Shown: positions 52,371-59,606, numbered from the stretch's first letter. The stretch is DNA of 64,000 nt from an uncultured Lachnospiraceae bacterium (GCA_947629385.1 CANRDO010000012.1:1-64000); one strand, 5' to 3'. The notes: generated by a model not told the origin, from the sequence alone. Made by a program: numbers and translations.

Positions 52371-52832
52371 ATGGACAATGCGGGCAAAAAAGAAAACGCC
52401 GGGAAGTACGATAACGAGGCGCTGATAATTTTACAAAAGATTCAGGATATGCGGAAGTACGCATACCCGATCATCATGCGGTGGAGCATCGCGCAGAAGT
52501 ACGCGGTCGGAAACGACATCATGCACTGCATGAATGAAATACTGGAACTGGCGGTCGCGGTGCGGTGGAAGCTGCACAAAAAGACTGCGCTTACCGATCT
52601 GGACGTCAAGAACAAGACGCTGCAGGCGTATGTTAAGGACGCCTTTGACCTTGAGATTCTGAAAGGGCTGAAAAGCTACAAGGAATGGAACCGGAGGTCG
52701 GAGGAGATCGGAAAGATGATAGGCGGCTATAAAAACAGCATTTACGAGGCCGAGATGGCCGAAATGAAAAAGACGGCAGAACAAAAACAGCAGCAGCGAG
52801 GAAACCCGACGTACTATCATCGCGGCCGGTGA
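52371..52832 (+). CDS. avd: DGR accessory variability determinant (Avd)
   Basis: 153 residues. Four predicted helices (EALIILQKIQDMRKYAYPII, CMNEILELAVAVRWKLHKKT, NKTLQAYVKDAFDLEILKGL, KSYKEWNRRSEEIGKMIGGY) with basic faces, as in Avd and the related 23S rRNA intervening-sequence (S23) family. Avd pentamers bind the reverse transcriptase and TR RNA. GGAGGTAG lies before the ATG. The gene stands between VR and TR, the standard DGR order. Confidence 0.88.
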   Translation: MDNAGKKENAGKYDNEALIILQKIQDMRKYAYPIIMRWSIAQKYAVGNDIMHCMNEILELAVAVRWKLHKKTALTDLDVKNKTLQAYVKDAFDLEILKGLKSYKEWNRRSEEIGKMIGGYKNSIYEAEMAEMKKTAEQKQQQRGNPTYYHRGR

Positions 52833-52854
52833 CAGGATTCGGGAATAGGTTACT

Positions 52855-52903
52855 GCGTTTGCCGATTGCTGGCGGCAACTGGAACAATTCCGCCAATGCG
52901 GGC
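52855..52903 (+). repeat. DGR template repeat, first part (TR-5')
   Basis: 49 nt matching VR 52175-52223. Adenine-rich codons (AAC, AAC, AAT) lie where VR has TCC, AGC and CTT. The match stops exactly after GCGGGC. One non-adenine mismatch: T at 52866 versus G in VR. Confidence 0.95.
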
Positions 52904-53225
52904 AAGATGGGCGCTGTGTGATAAATGCGTAGCAGCGCCTTCGCCGACCGCGTCCGTCTCGTCATACAGGGCGCGGAAAACTGTGGAGAACGAAGCTGGG
53001 AACACGTTTGCAACGGAAATCAGAGAGCGAAGGCCGTCTGTAAAAAGACGGTCAGCCGCAACGCGTAGAGCGTGAACCTTCGGTTGAGATACCGGAGAAT
53101 ACAACCGCTCCAAGAGGCTCCACTACCGGACGGGACGGCTCGCAGAGAGCCGTGGTAAAAAGTTACGCTGAGCTGCGCTGTAATGGCGCAGAACCGGAGA
53201 TAAAAAGCTCCGGGATAACAGGCTG
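52904..53225 (+). ncRNA. 322-nt intervening sequence splitting the DGR template (intron-like, unassigned)
   Basis: Begins AAGATGGGCG and ends CAGGCTG, between codons GGC and GTC of the TR. It has no long open reading frame. Predicted pairings include GGCGCTG/CAGCGCC (52910-52916/52932-52938), CCTTCGC/GCGAAGG, CCGTC/GACGG near 53034-53050, CGGTTG/CAACCG, ACGGCTC/GAGCCGT, CTGCGC/GCGCAG, CCGGAG/CTCCGG, and a long-range 10-bp match of 52954-52963 with 53129-53138. The 3'-terminal G fits a group I intron; the absence of a GUGYG start and AY end argues against group II. No canonical P7 or G-site could be assigned. The first five bases can pair with the first five of the second TR part (AAGAU/GUCUU). 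Confidence 0.7.
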
Positions 53226-53291
53226 GTCTTCAACGTCAACGCTAACAACCCGCGGACTAACGTCAACAGCAACATCGGCTTCCGCTCCGCT
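53226..53291 (+). repeat. DGR template repeat, second part (TR-3')
   Basis: 66 nt matching VR 52224-52289 with seven differences, all at TR adenines. It resumes in phase at GTCTTCAAC and ends at CTTCCGCTCCGCT, after which TR and VR diverge (homing-sequence boundary). Confidence 0.95.
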
Positions 53292-53501
53292 CTACTCTCA
53301 TGCCGGAACTTCCGCGCGTTCACAGAACCCGGAGGCAGTGCGAGAGAATAAAGGAACCTATTTCCGCTCCGCGAGCTACATAGCGGAGAAAAATGGAAGC
53401 CCGCGGACGGCCGGAAGGCGCGCGGGCGGACAGTTGTGGACGCCGCAAGTAGCCAGAACCTTCGGAAGCTGCTACACACAACGAACGGCAGAAGGTGAAG
53501 T
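53292..53501 (+). ncRNA. DGR spacer RNA between TR and the reverse transcriptase gene
   Basis: About 210 nt without a convincing gene. In known DGRs this downstream spacer folds with TR and supplies the priming site for cDNA synthesis. It contains a second copy of TTCCGCTCCGC (53361-53371) that can close a CTCCGC/GCGGAG hairpin, and another GC-rich stem around 53400-53425. Confidence 0.65.
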
Positions 53502-54614
53502 ATGAAAATCAAACAGGTTTTTGACCTGATCTTCTCGGAGGAGAACCTATACGGAGCGATCATCGACGCATCGCGCGGAAGGCGTTACAACCGGGACGTG
53601 CTCGCGGCCAATCACGACTGCTGGAACATCATCGAGAGGATCAGGAAGGAAGTATACGCAGGAACGTATGAGATCGACAGATATTATATCTTCTACGTGT
53701 ACGAGCCAAAGAAGCGCATGATAATGTCCATCGCATTTTACCACAGGATAGTGCAGTGGGCGATCTACCGCGTAATCAACCCGATGCTCGTAAAAGGTTA
53801 CATTGAGGATTCCTACGGCTGTATTCCCGGTAAAGGTTCGCTGTCCGCTATGATGCGGCTGAGGTACTGGATACAGCTCGTATGGAAAAAGCCGAACGTA
53901 TGGTATTACCTGAAACTTGACATAAGCAAGTATTTTTATCGCATTTCGCACAGGGTATTGATGAAGATACTCAGAAAGAAGATCAAAGACAAGCGCCTGA
54001 TCGCGCTGCTTGACCGGATCGTGAATTGCAAGCACACGCCTTTCGGATTGCCGCCGGGGAAATCACCCGGAGAGGTGCCACTGTCGGAGAGAATTTTCGA
54101 CGTCGGTATGCCGATCGGCAATTTGCTATCGCAGGTATTCGCAAATGTATATCTGGACGCGCTGGACCAATTCTGCAAGAGGGTACTGCGCGTCCATTAT
54201 TATGTACGGTACATGGACGACGTGATTATACTCAGCGACAGCAAGGCGCAGCTTCACGAATGGCGGGAGCGGATCAGCAGCTTCCTTGAGACGGAGCTTG
54301 AATTACAGCTCAACAGCAAGACGTGTATACGGCCGATCTCACAAGGGATCGAATTTGTCGGCTACCGGATATGGCCGCGATACGTTACGCTCAGGAAGGC
54401 TACAACGCTCAAGATCAAGAGAGCGATGCGAAAGAAGCAGGAGGAATACCGCGTGAGGAAGGCAACATTGAATGACGTCAACTCGACGCTGCAGAGCTAT
54501 CTCGGAATGATTAAGCACTGCGACTGTAAGACATTCAGGAGGGATTTCCTCGACGGGATTGTTCTCAGCCACGGCGACAGGGAAGACGGGAAGGACATAG
54601 AAGTATGGAGCTAA
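53502..54614 (+). CDS. DGR-type reverse transcriptase
   Basis: 370 residues. RT motifs in order: the region 1-2 start (YNRDVLAANHDCWNIIERIR), YLKLDISKYFYRISH (first catalytic Asp, near 139), VGMPIGNLLSQVFANVYLD (near 203; the I/LGNxxSQ form marks DGR enzymes), RYMDDVIILSDS (catalytic YxDD, near 236), then thumb motifs (FVGYRIWPRYVTLRKAT). GAAGGTGA precedes the ATG. It copies TR RNA with adenine-specific errors. Confidence 0.96.
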   Translation: MKIKQVFDLIFSEENLYGAIIDASRGRRYNRDVLAANHDCWNIIERIRKEVYAGTYEIDRYYIFYVYEPKKRMIMSIAFYHRIVQWAIYRVINPMLVKGYIEDSYGCIPGKGSLSAMMRLRYWIQLVWKKPNVWYYLKLDISKYFYRISHRVLMKILRKKIKDKRLIALLDRIVNCKHTPFGLPPGKSPGEVPLSERIFDVGMPIGNLLSQVFANVYLDALDQFCKRVLRVHYYVRYMDDVIILSDSKAQLHEWRERISSFLETELELQLNSKTCIRPISQGIEFVGYRIWPRYVTLRKATTLKIKRAMRKKQEEYRVRKATLNDVNSTLQSYLGMIKHCDCKTFRRDFLDGIVLSHGDREDGKDIEVWS

Positions 54615-54769
54615 AGATCATCGCTAAACTGTGGTCGGCTATATACGATCTGCTGCTCTACATCGAAGGGAGCAGGAGAAAGCCGCTGGACCGGATCAGG
54701 GAGGAGCTTGGTACGGTGGAGAAGATGTGCGAACCATACGCAGAGGAGGAAGATGTAGGAAGGGGGTGA
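54605..54769 (+). CDS. Small helical protein after the RT gene (54 residues)
   Basis: Starts 10 nt inside the RT gene in another frame (ELKIIAKLWSAIYDLLLYIE) and ends in an acidic tail. Amphipathic helix at the N-terminus; the second half encodes the ribosome site of the next gene. Function unknown. Confidence 0.55.
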   Translation: MELKIIAKLWSAIYDLLLYIEGSRRKPLDRIREELGTVEKMCEPYAEEEDVGRG

Positions 54770-54774
54770 GCGGT

Positions 54775-55236
54775 ATGATAAGCAAGCTGTCAGAAACGGT
54801 TCCGACGGACATTTTCCTTACAGTCTTTGTTGTTCTGCTGATCGTAGGTTATTTCATTTACAAGGAATTGCCGGAGTTTCGCCAGCGCATGGGCGCGGCG
54901 GAGCGAAAAAAGCAGAAGGACAAGGGAGACAAAGACGCACTTATCAGGCGGCTTGACGGTATGGACGAGCGGCTGAAATCCATCGAGACAAAATTCGACG
55001 ACATGGATCGGAAGTTGTCTCGTGACTACAACCGGATCAACGATATGGACGACGAGAACCGACGGACGCGGCAGATCGTTTCCCAATCTTTAAGGGAGAG
55101 GGAAATAATTATGCGGGCCCTACTCGCGGCCCTTGAGGGCCTGCAGGAGATCGGCGCGGACGGGCAAACGAAGGCCGCACAAAAGGAGATCAGCGACTAC
55201 CTGAACGAGCAGGCGCACTCCGACAGAATATTCTAA
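54775..55236 (+). CDS. Membrane-anchored coiled-coil protein (possible XhlA/holin accessory)
   Basis: 153 residues from the ATG at 54775 with AGGGGGTGAG upstream. One transmembrane segment (IFLTVFVVLLIVGYFIYKEL), then a long charged coiled coil (DERLKSIETKFDDMDRKLSR). Placed just before the holin. A role in lysis control is inferred only. Confidence 0.65.
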   Translation: MISKLSETVPTDIFLTVFVVLLIVGYFIYKELPEFRQRMGAAERKKQKDKGDKDALIRRLDGMDERLKSIETKFDDMDRKLSRDYNRINDMDDENRRTRQIVSQSLREREIIMRALLAALEGLQEIGADGQTKAAQKEISDYLNEQAHSDRIF

Positions 55237-55249
55237 GGGAGGGATTTTT

Positions 55250-55600
55250 ATGGAATTATTGAAGTGGTTGTACCAGATTCCGGTGCCGTTTTTGGTACTG
55301 GCGATCGTAGTGCTGGTTGCGGTGACGCTTGTTATCGCGATTCAGTACGCGAAGATGAAGCAGCTCGACGGACTGAGGGCAGACGTTTACCAGCTTATTC
55401 TCAAGGCGGAGCATAAGTTTAAGGAGAACGGCGCAGGCATGCAGAAATTGAAATGGGTAGTGCAGCAGGCGCGGGGCCTTCTGCCCGGCTGGCTCTCCGT
55501 ATTCGTGAGCGAGGAAACATTGATTAATATTATTGATAAGTGGTTCGGGGCGGTCAAGGACCTTCTGGACGACGGCAAAGTAAACGGATCACAGAAGTGA
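55250..55600 (+). CDS. Phage holin (LL-H family)
   Basis: 116 residues. One N-terminal transmembrane helix (VPFLVLAIVVLVAVTLVIAI) and a soluble helical domain (DVYQLILKAEHKFKENGAGM, LLPGWLSVFVSEETLINIID) match the phage LL-H holin family. Lies before the endolysin. Confidence 0.85.
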   Translation: MELLKWLYQIPVPFLVLAIVVLVAVTLVIAIQYAKMKQLDGLRADVYQLILKAEHKFKENGAGMQKLKWVVQQARGLLPGWLSVFVSEETLINIIDKWFGAVKDLLDDGKVNGSQK

Positions 55601-55610
55601 GGCGATCCGT

Positions 55611-55718
55611 ATGAAGAGGATCATGCGCGGCTGCGGTATAGCAGCCGCCTTTTTTCTCCTGATCGGAAAGATCATTGAAGAAATCGGCAGATTCGCGGAC
55701 GACACAAACCCGTGGTAG
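55611..55718 (+). CDS. Small transmembrane protein between holin and endolysin (35 residues)
   Basis: Reads KRIMRGCGIAAAFFLLIGKI and ends DDTNPW. One hydrophobic helix. GAGGCGATCCG precedes the ATG, a moderate ribosome site. It may be a second holin-like or antiholin peptide. Confidence 0.55.
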   Translation: MKRIMRGCGIAAAFFLLIGKIIEEIGRFADDTNPW

Positions 55719-55741
55719 CGATCCGCGAGAAGGGAGGAAGT

Positions 55742-57391
55742 ATGTCGATTAATGTAGACGGTGAAAAACGGGCATACGCGGTCCTGATTGCGGCAGGGCT
55801 CACGCCGGAGGGCGCGGCCGGCCTGATCGGAAACATGGAGGCGGAAAGTGACGGCTTCTGGCCGTGGAAGGTGGAATACCTTTGCATCAATCGCCTGAGA
55901 GAGCACGGGATCAAAGATCGCAACGGGAATTATTACACGCAGGACAGCTACACGGCTGCGCTTGATAGCGGCGAGATCAGCGCGGAGGAGTTTTTACATC
56001 CTCTGCCGGGGAAGCAGTACGGCTACGGCTACGTGCAGTGGACATCGCCGGGACGCAAGGCCGGCCTGTGGAACCTCGCACACGAGAAGGGCGTGTCGAT
56101 GGCGGACGAGAACATGCAGCTTGAGTATTTGCTGTACGAGCTCAAGACCAGCTACGCGGGCGTCCTGAAAGTGCTGAAATCAGCGACGAGCATCAGGCAG
56201 GCTTCCGATTACGTCCTGAAGCACTTTGAGATGCCGGCAGACACGAGCGAGGCGGTATGCGCAGGCAGAGCAGCGCGCGGCCAGTTGTTCTACGATAAGT
56301 ACGTCAAGACGGCGGCCACAACGCCGACGAAGGCCGGCGGAAGGACCGCGGACAAGTACATCTCCGCCTTTAAGAGCTGGGAGGGGTACAGCGAGGCGAA
56401 CGGAAAATTCCGGGAGATCATCGACCTGTACAACAGCATCAAGCCGCTTCCGCGCGGCTACGCGGTGCAGTACAAAGACGAGTGGTGCGATACAACAGTA
56501 TCGGCGGCAGGGATCAAGGCCGGAATGTCGGAGCTGATCGGGCGCGAGTGCGGGTGCGAAGAGCACGTCAACATCTTTAAGAAGCTCGGCATCTGGATTG
56601 AGGACGGTACCATCACTCCGGAACCGGGCTATCCGATCGTGTATAGCTGGCGCGTATCGAAGCAGCCGAACGACGCGTATTCGGATCATATCGGCGCGGT
56701 TGTATCGGTTCAGAATGGCACGATCACCGTCATAGAAGGGAACAAGGGCGAAGCAGTAGGCTACCGCACGATCCCGGTCGGCTGGGGTAATATCCGCGGC
56801 TATGCAGCGCCGAAATACGACGCGGCGGCAGCAGCCGGCAGCACGACGGAGACCGGAGGCAGCACGTCGGCCGGAGGAAGCACCAGCGGCAGCGGCAGTG
56901 CGGAAACATATCTCACAAGGGGTATGACCGGATCAGCAGTCAAGAAGATGCAGACGATGCTTATTGCGGTCGGCTATTCCTGCGGAGGCTGCGGAGCAGA
57001 CGGAGACTTCGGCAACGATACGTACTCCGCTCTGATGAAGTTTCAGGCTGCGAAGGGCCTCGGCGTCGACGGCATCTACGGGCCGAACACGGAAAAGGCA
57101 CTCAAGAAGGCATACAAGGCGAAGAAAAAGGCCGGCAGCGCAGAGGGCAGCTCGGGCGGCCTGAATACTAAGCCGCAGTGGGTAGGCAGATGCACGGGCA
57201 ACAGCGTGAACGTGCGCACATACGCGGGCACGATCTACCCGAATATTAAGAGCTGGCCGAGACTGAACGCAGGCAACCTCGTGGACGTCTGCGACAGCGT
57301 GCCGGACGAAGAGGGAGCGAAGTGGTATTATGTCCGGATCGACGGGCATATCTACGGCTTTGTTCACAGTAACTATATCACACAGAACTAA
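55742..57391 (+). CDS. Multidomain endolysin
   Basis: 549 residues from the ATG at 55742 (GGGAGGAAG upstream). Residues 5-155: phage lysozyme-2 type glycosidase (AAGLIGNMEAESDGFW, GYGYVQWTSPGRK). Residues 215-360: CHAP-like amidase/peptidase, with Cys in EWCDTTVSAAG and His in SDHIGAVVSV. A Gly/Ser/Thr linker (361-388). Residues 390-455: peptidoglycan-binding repeat (RGMTGSAVKKMQTMLIAVGY, GDFGNDTYSALMKFQAAKGL). Residues 480-549: SH3b domain (NSVNVRTYAG, YVRIDGHIYGFVHSNYI). Two catalytic and two binding modules give strong host-wall specificity. Confidence 0.92.
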   Translation: MSINVDGEKRAYAVLIAAGLTPEGAAGLIGNMEAESDGFWPWKVEYLCINRLREHGIKDRNGNYYTQDSYTAALDSGEISAEEFLHPLPGKQYGYGYVQWTSPGRKAGLWNLAHEKGVSMADENMQLEYLLYELKTSYAGVLKVLKSATSIRQASDYVLKHFEMPADTSEAVCAGRAARGQLFYDKYVKTAATTPTKAGGRTADKYISAFKSWEGYSEANGKFREIIDLYNSIKPLPRGYAVQYKDEWCDTTVSAAGIKAGMSELIGRECGCEEHVNIFKKLGIWIEDGTITPEPGYPIVYSWRVSKQPNDAYSDHIGAVVSVQNGTITVIEGNKGEAVGYRTIPVGWGNIRGYAAPKYDAAAAAGSTTETGGSTSAGGSTSGSGSAETYLTRGMTGSAVKKMQTMLIAVGYSCGGCGADGDFGNDTYSALMKFQAAKGLGVDGIYGPNTEKALKKAYKAKKKAGSAEGSSGGLNTKPQWVGRCTGNSVNVRTYAGTIYPNIKSWPRLNAGNLVDVCDSVPDEEGAKWYYVRIDGHIYGFVHSNYITQN

Positions 57392-57438
57392 ATGGATCAT
57401 GCGATAGCACCTCGGAAATGATATATCACACACAAAAA

Positions 57439-57466
57439 CCCGGAGCCAAGAGCTCCGGGCTTTTTT
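57439..57466. terminator. Terminator between endolysin and the minus-strand secreted protein
   Basis: CCCGGAGC / GCTCCGGG with a 5-nt loop. Plus side ends CTTTTTT; minus side ends GTTTTTG. It serves both converging transcripts. Confidence 0.88.
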
Positions 57467-57470
57467 CGAT

Positions 57471-58388
57471 TCAGGAATTTGAAATTTCGTCATTCGCGGT
57501 TCGGACGCCTTGCTCGAACTCGCTGTCAAGATAGAACACGCCGGCCTCCCACGAATTGTCCGCCTTTCGAGTATAGGTAAACTCGAAAAGATGCGTGTCG
57601 GTGTCTCCGTCGAAGCAGATAATCACCAGCTTATTCGAGGAGATCAGGGAAGGATCAGTAATCATATACGACGTCATATTATAGGCGGCACGTTCTATGT
57701 CGTAACGCACGTCATAACCATATTTTCGCTTATCACCGGAGACGCGGTAATTCACACCGTAGGTTCCCTCTACGTTTCCTTTCCCCGTTTTTGCAGAGCC
57801 GAAGCAGGCCTGAGCCCACAGCGCGTCTTCCGGCTTTTTCGTGAGAGCCGGATCATAGGAGGAGAGGCCCTGTTCCTTCGCGATCTCGTTTAGCCCGAAA
57901 TTATATTTGTTCGTCGCGTCGTGATTATAGAAGAGATTCTGGTATACGAGCTCAAGGGCAAGGGTAGCAGTCTTTTCTTCCCCGACCGGAGTGGAAAAGA
58001 AGGTTGAGGTAAAGTCGGCAAGATTAACGAACTTGCTTATACCAGTCTGGGCCATGTAGCTGTCGGTCATTGCGAAAAAGTAAATGTCCCGTTTGTCGTC
58101 ACTGTACGCTTCCGATCCGATTACGCCGAGCACGATTTTGAAGTAATCGCCTGCAAGCGTGTATTCGGAAGTAGAACTGTAGTACGAGAGATCGCAGGTG
58201 AGTGTACCGTCGTCAGGATCAACGGAGAGCGCAGCGCATGGGCAGAGCGACACGATCTCGTCATAGAGCGGACCGGAGTCTATAATGTCGCCGGCCGTTA
58301 CAGCATCAGGGGCGGCAGCGCGGACCGGCACAGGACCGCAGAGCAGCAGGGTGATAGTCAGCAGGATTGATAATACTTTTTTCTTCAT
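57471..58388 (-). CDS. Secreted protein of unknown function (likely lysogenic-conversion moron)
   Basis: 305 residues from the ATG at 58388, 10 nt after GGAGGG; ATGs at 58397 and 58406 are closer to or inside that site. A signal peptide (KKKVLSILLTITLLLCGPVP, cut near RAAAP) and no membrane anchor. The mature protein is beta-rich (GTLTCDLSYYSSTSEYTLAG, YDVRYDIERAAYNMTSYMIT) with no recognised domain. Opposite in strand to the late genes, with its own promoter, so probably expressed in the lysogen. Confidence 0.75.
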   Translation of the reverse strand: MKKKVLSILLTITLLLCGPVPVRAAAPDAVTAGDIIDSGPLYDEIVSLCPCAALSVDPDDGTLTCDLSYYSSTSEYTLAGDYFKIVLGVIGSEAYSDDKRDIYFFAMTDSYMAQTGISKFVNLADFTSTFFSTPVGEEKTATLALELVYQNLFYNHDATNKYNFGLNEIAKEQGLSSYDPALTKKPEDALWAQACFGSAKTGKGNVEGTYGVNYRVSGDKRKYGYDVRYDIERAAYNMTSYMITDPSLISSNKLVIICFDGDTDTHLFEFTYTRKADNSWEAGVFYLDSEFEQGVRTANDEISNS

Positions 58389-58432
58389 AATTCGCATTCC
58401 CTCCATTTTGCTAGTGCAAGATTGTCCACTAC

Positions 58433-58461
58433 ATTCTATCGCATATAAAATGCTATTTCAA
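58433..58461 (-). promoter_or_regulatory. Promoter of the secreted-protein gene
   Basis: On the minus strand TTGAAA (58461-58456), 17 nt, TAGAAT (58438-58433). It lies 45 bp before the start codon. The upstream operator at 58481-58497 is close enough to influence it. Confidence 0.7.
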
Positions 58462-58480
58462 GAAAAAACGCACAAAAACA

Positions 58481-58497
58481 TGTCCCATTTTGAGTCA
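58481..58497. promoter_or_regulatory. Operator in the divergent region at 58.4-58.6 kb
   Basis: TGTCCCATTTTGAGTCA, a degenerate copy of the TGTCCC-N-TTTTGGGGCA site at 23289, between the minus- and plus-strand promoters. Confidence 0.5.
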
Positions 58498-58553
58498 TAA
58501 ACAGGTCATAACGCACAAATCGTAACAAATTGTCTGAAAATTACAAAAAATGA

Positions 58554-58582
58554 TTGACATTGCCCCACATAGGGGATATAAT
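58554..58582 (+). promoter_or_regulatory. Repressor-controlled promoter of the right-hand gene cluster
   Basis: TTGACA (58554-58559), 17 nt, TATAAT (58577-58582). The spacer carries TTGCCCCACATAGGGG, positioned as in the early promoter at 4401. An upstream AACAAATTGTCTGAAAAT block is shared with the promoter at 63499. A further CCCGATACGGGA site lies at 58614-58625. Confidence 0.85.
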
Positions 58583-58641
58583 GAACTCACAAACAAGGAA
58601 ATAACAACAAATTACCCGATACGGGACACGGAGGAAAAATC

Positions 58642-58788
58642 ATGAAGGAACTTGCATGGCAGGAAGTCAACAAGAAAGATGCAATCGTAACAAAGAGAAA
58701 GACATTTAAGACTCAGGAAGCAATGGAAAAGTTTATTGAGAAACTGTATGAGAAGGATAACTTCTGCAGGATTCTCTCCACAAGATAG
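58642..58788 (+). CDS. Small protein, first gene of the right-hand cluster (48 residues)
   Basis: Reads KELAWQEVNKKDAIVTKRKT and ends FCRILSTR. GGAGG lies 9 nt before the ATG. Basic and helical. It sits directly behind the operator-bearing promoter and could be a regulator. No family recognised. Confidence 0.65.
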   Translation: MKELAWQEVNKKDAIVTKRKTFKTQEAMEKFIEKLYEKDNFCRILSTR

Positions 58789-58811
58789 AATATTAAGAGG
58801 AGGATACGGAC

Positions 58812-59270
58812 ATGACGACGAAAGAGCAGGAGCGCAAGGCATTAGCACAGATCAGAAAGATTGTTGAAGGGCTCGGCCCGGACAGTTACATAGCGAAAGC
58901 ATTCGAGGGGTGCTTTGAGATCGCCGAGGAGAATATCGAGAACGACTTCGCCTGCAGCATGAAGCAAAGGGCAGACAGCGCGTCTGAGTCTATGCACAAA
59001 TCGCATGAAAAGGTTATTGAGCTCAAAGAGAAACTTGTGGAGGCAAGCAAGGAACTCTGCACAAAGGACACAAAAATTAAAAGCCTCGAAGCGCGCGTTA
59101 CACAGCTCGAGCAGAGGCGGGACGACCTTCTGAAACAGGTCAAGGAAGGATCGGACACTGCAGTACAGAACTGGAACATGTATAGGGAGCAGCAGGACAG
59201 GGCGGACGCAGCAGAGGCGGAGACCGTTAAACTGAAAGCGAAACTGTACGATCTTCTCGTAAAAGAATGA
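58812..59270 (+). CDS. Coiled-coil protein (152 residues)
   Basis: The N-terminal helical domain (ERKALAQIRKIVEGLGPDSY, AFEGCFEIAEENIENDFACS) is conserved in several phage proteins. The rest is a heptad-rich coiled coil (KIKSLEARVTQLEQRRDDLL). AGGAGG 9 nt before the ATG. Function unknown. Confidence 0.7.
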   Translation: MTTKEQERKALAQIRKIVEGLGPDSYIAKAFEGCFEIAEENIENDFACSMKQRADSASESMHKSHEKVIELKEKLVEASKELCTKDTKIKSLEARVTQLEQRRDDLLKQVKEGSDTAVQNWNMYREQQDRADAAEAETVKLKAKLYDLLVKE

Positions 59271-59328
59271 AATTTTTTTACCCAAAAAGGACGCGGAGCG
59301 GGGCGAAGAGCCCCGCAGAAACGAAAAA

Positions 59329-59345
59329 TGTCCCGATTTGGGACG
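59329..59345. promoter_or_regulatory. Operator before the gene at 59384
   Basis: TGTCCCGATTTGGGACG, a palindromic variant of the operator family. A GCGGGGC/GCCCCGC hairpin lies just before it at 59298-59316. No clear promoter was found. Confidence 0.55.
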
Positions 59346-59383
59346 GCTGACCTACCGGCGCGACGGGGAGAAAGGACGGAGGA

Positions 59384-59548
59384 GTGAGCAGTCAGAGGAG
59401 GCATTACGTACCAGAAGGCGAAGCGCCTGAGCTCATTTCAAAGATCACGAGGGGGCAGGAGCGGAGCAAGGTATTTGTGAATGTGGCGATCAAGCCCTAC
59501 AAGGGCAAGAAACACGCAGAAGGCACAGTTGTTGTTATCGTTGGATAA
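59384..59548 (+). CDS. Small basic protein (54 residues)
   Basis: GTG start with GGACGGAGG upstream. SSQRRHYVPEGEAPELISKI, then VFVNVAIKPYKGKKHAEGTV. Beta-rich C-terminus. No family recognised. Confidence 0.6.
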   Translation: MSSQRRHYVPEGEAPELISKITRGQERSKVFVNVAIKPYKGKKHAEGTVVVIVG

Positions 59549-59606
59549 GCCTTCCGAGAGGAGGCAGCAAACCGTCCCGGAGGTTACGAGGACACAGGAG
59601 GTACGC

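Noticed and set aside
52904..53225. Group II intron in the TR
   Set aside because: The insert lacks a GUGYG-like 5' end, an AY 3' end and a recognisable domain V, and there is no maturase other than the DGR reverse transcriptase, whose motifs are of DGR type.
53152..53505. Open frame of 117 codons across the TR insert end, TR-3' and spacer
   Set aside because: No good ribosome site; it includes the template repeat, and the codon pattern is non-protein-like. The DNA is explained by DGR RNA.
54605..54769. Second Avd or DGR accessory factor after the RT
   Set aside because: Too short for the four-helix Avd, lacks basic helices of that family, and an Avd already precedes TR.
59298..59316. Intrinsic terminator after the coiled-coil gene
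   Set aside because: The GCGGGGC/GCCCCGC hairpin has no T run on either side; kept only as a structural note beside the operator.
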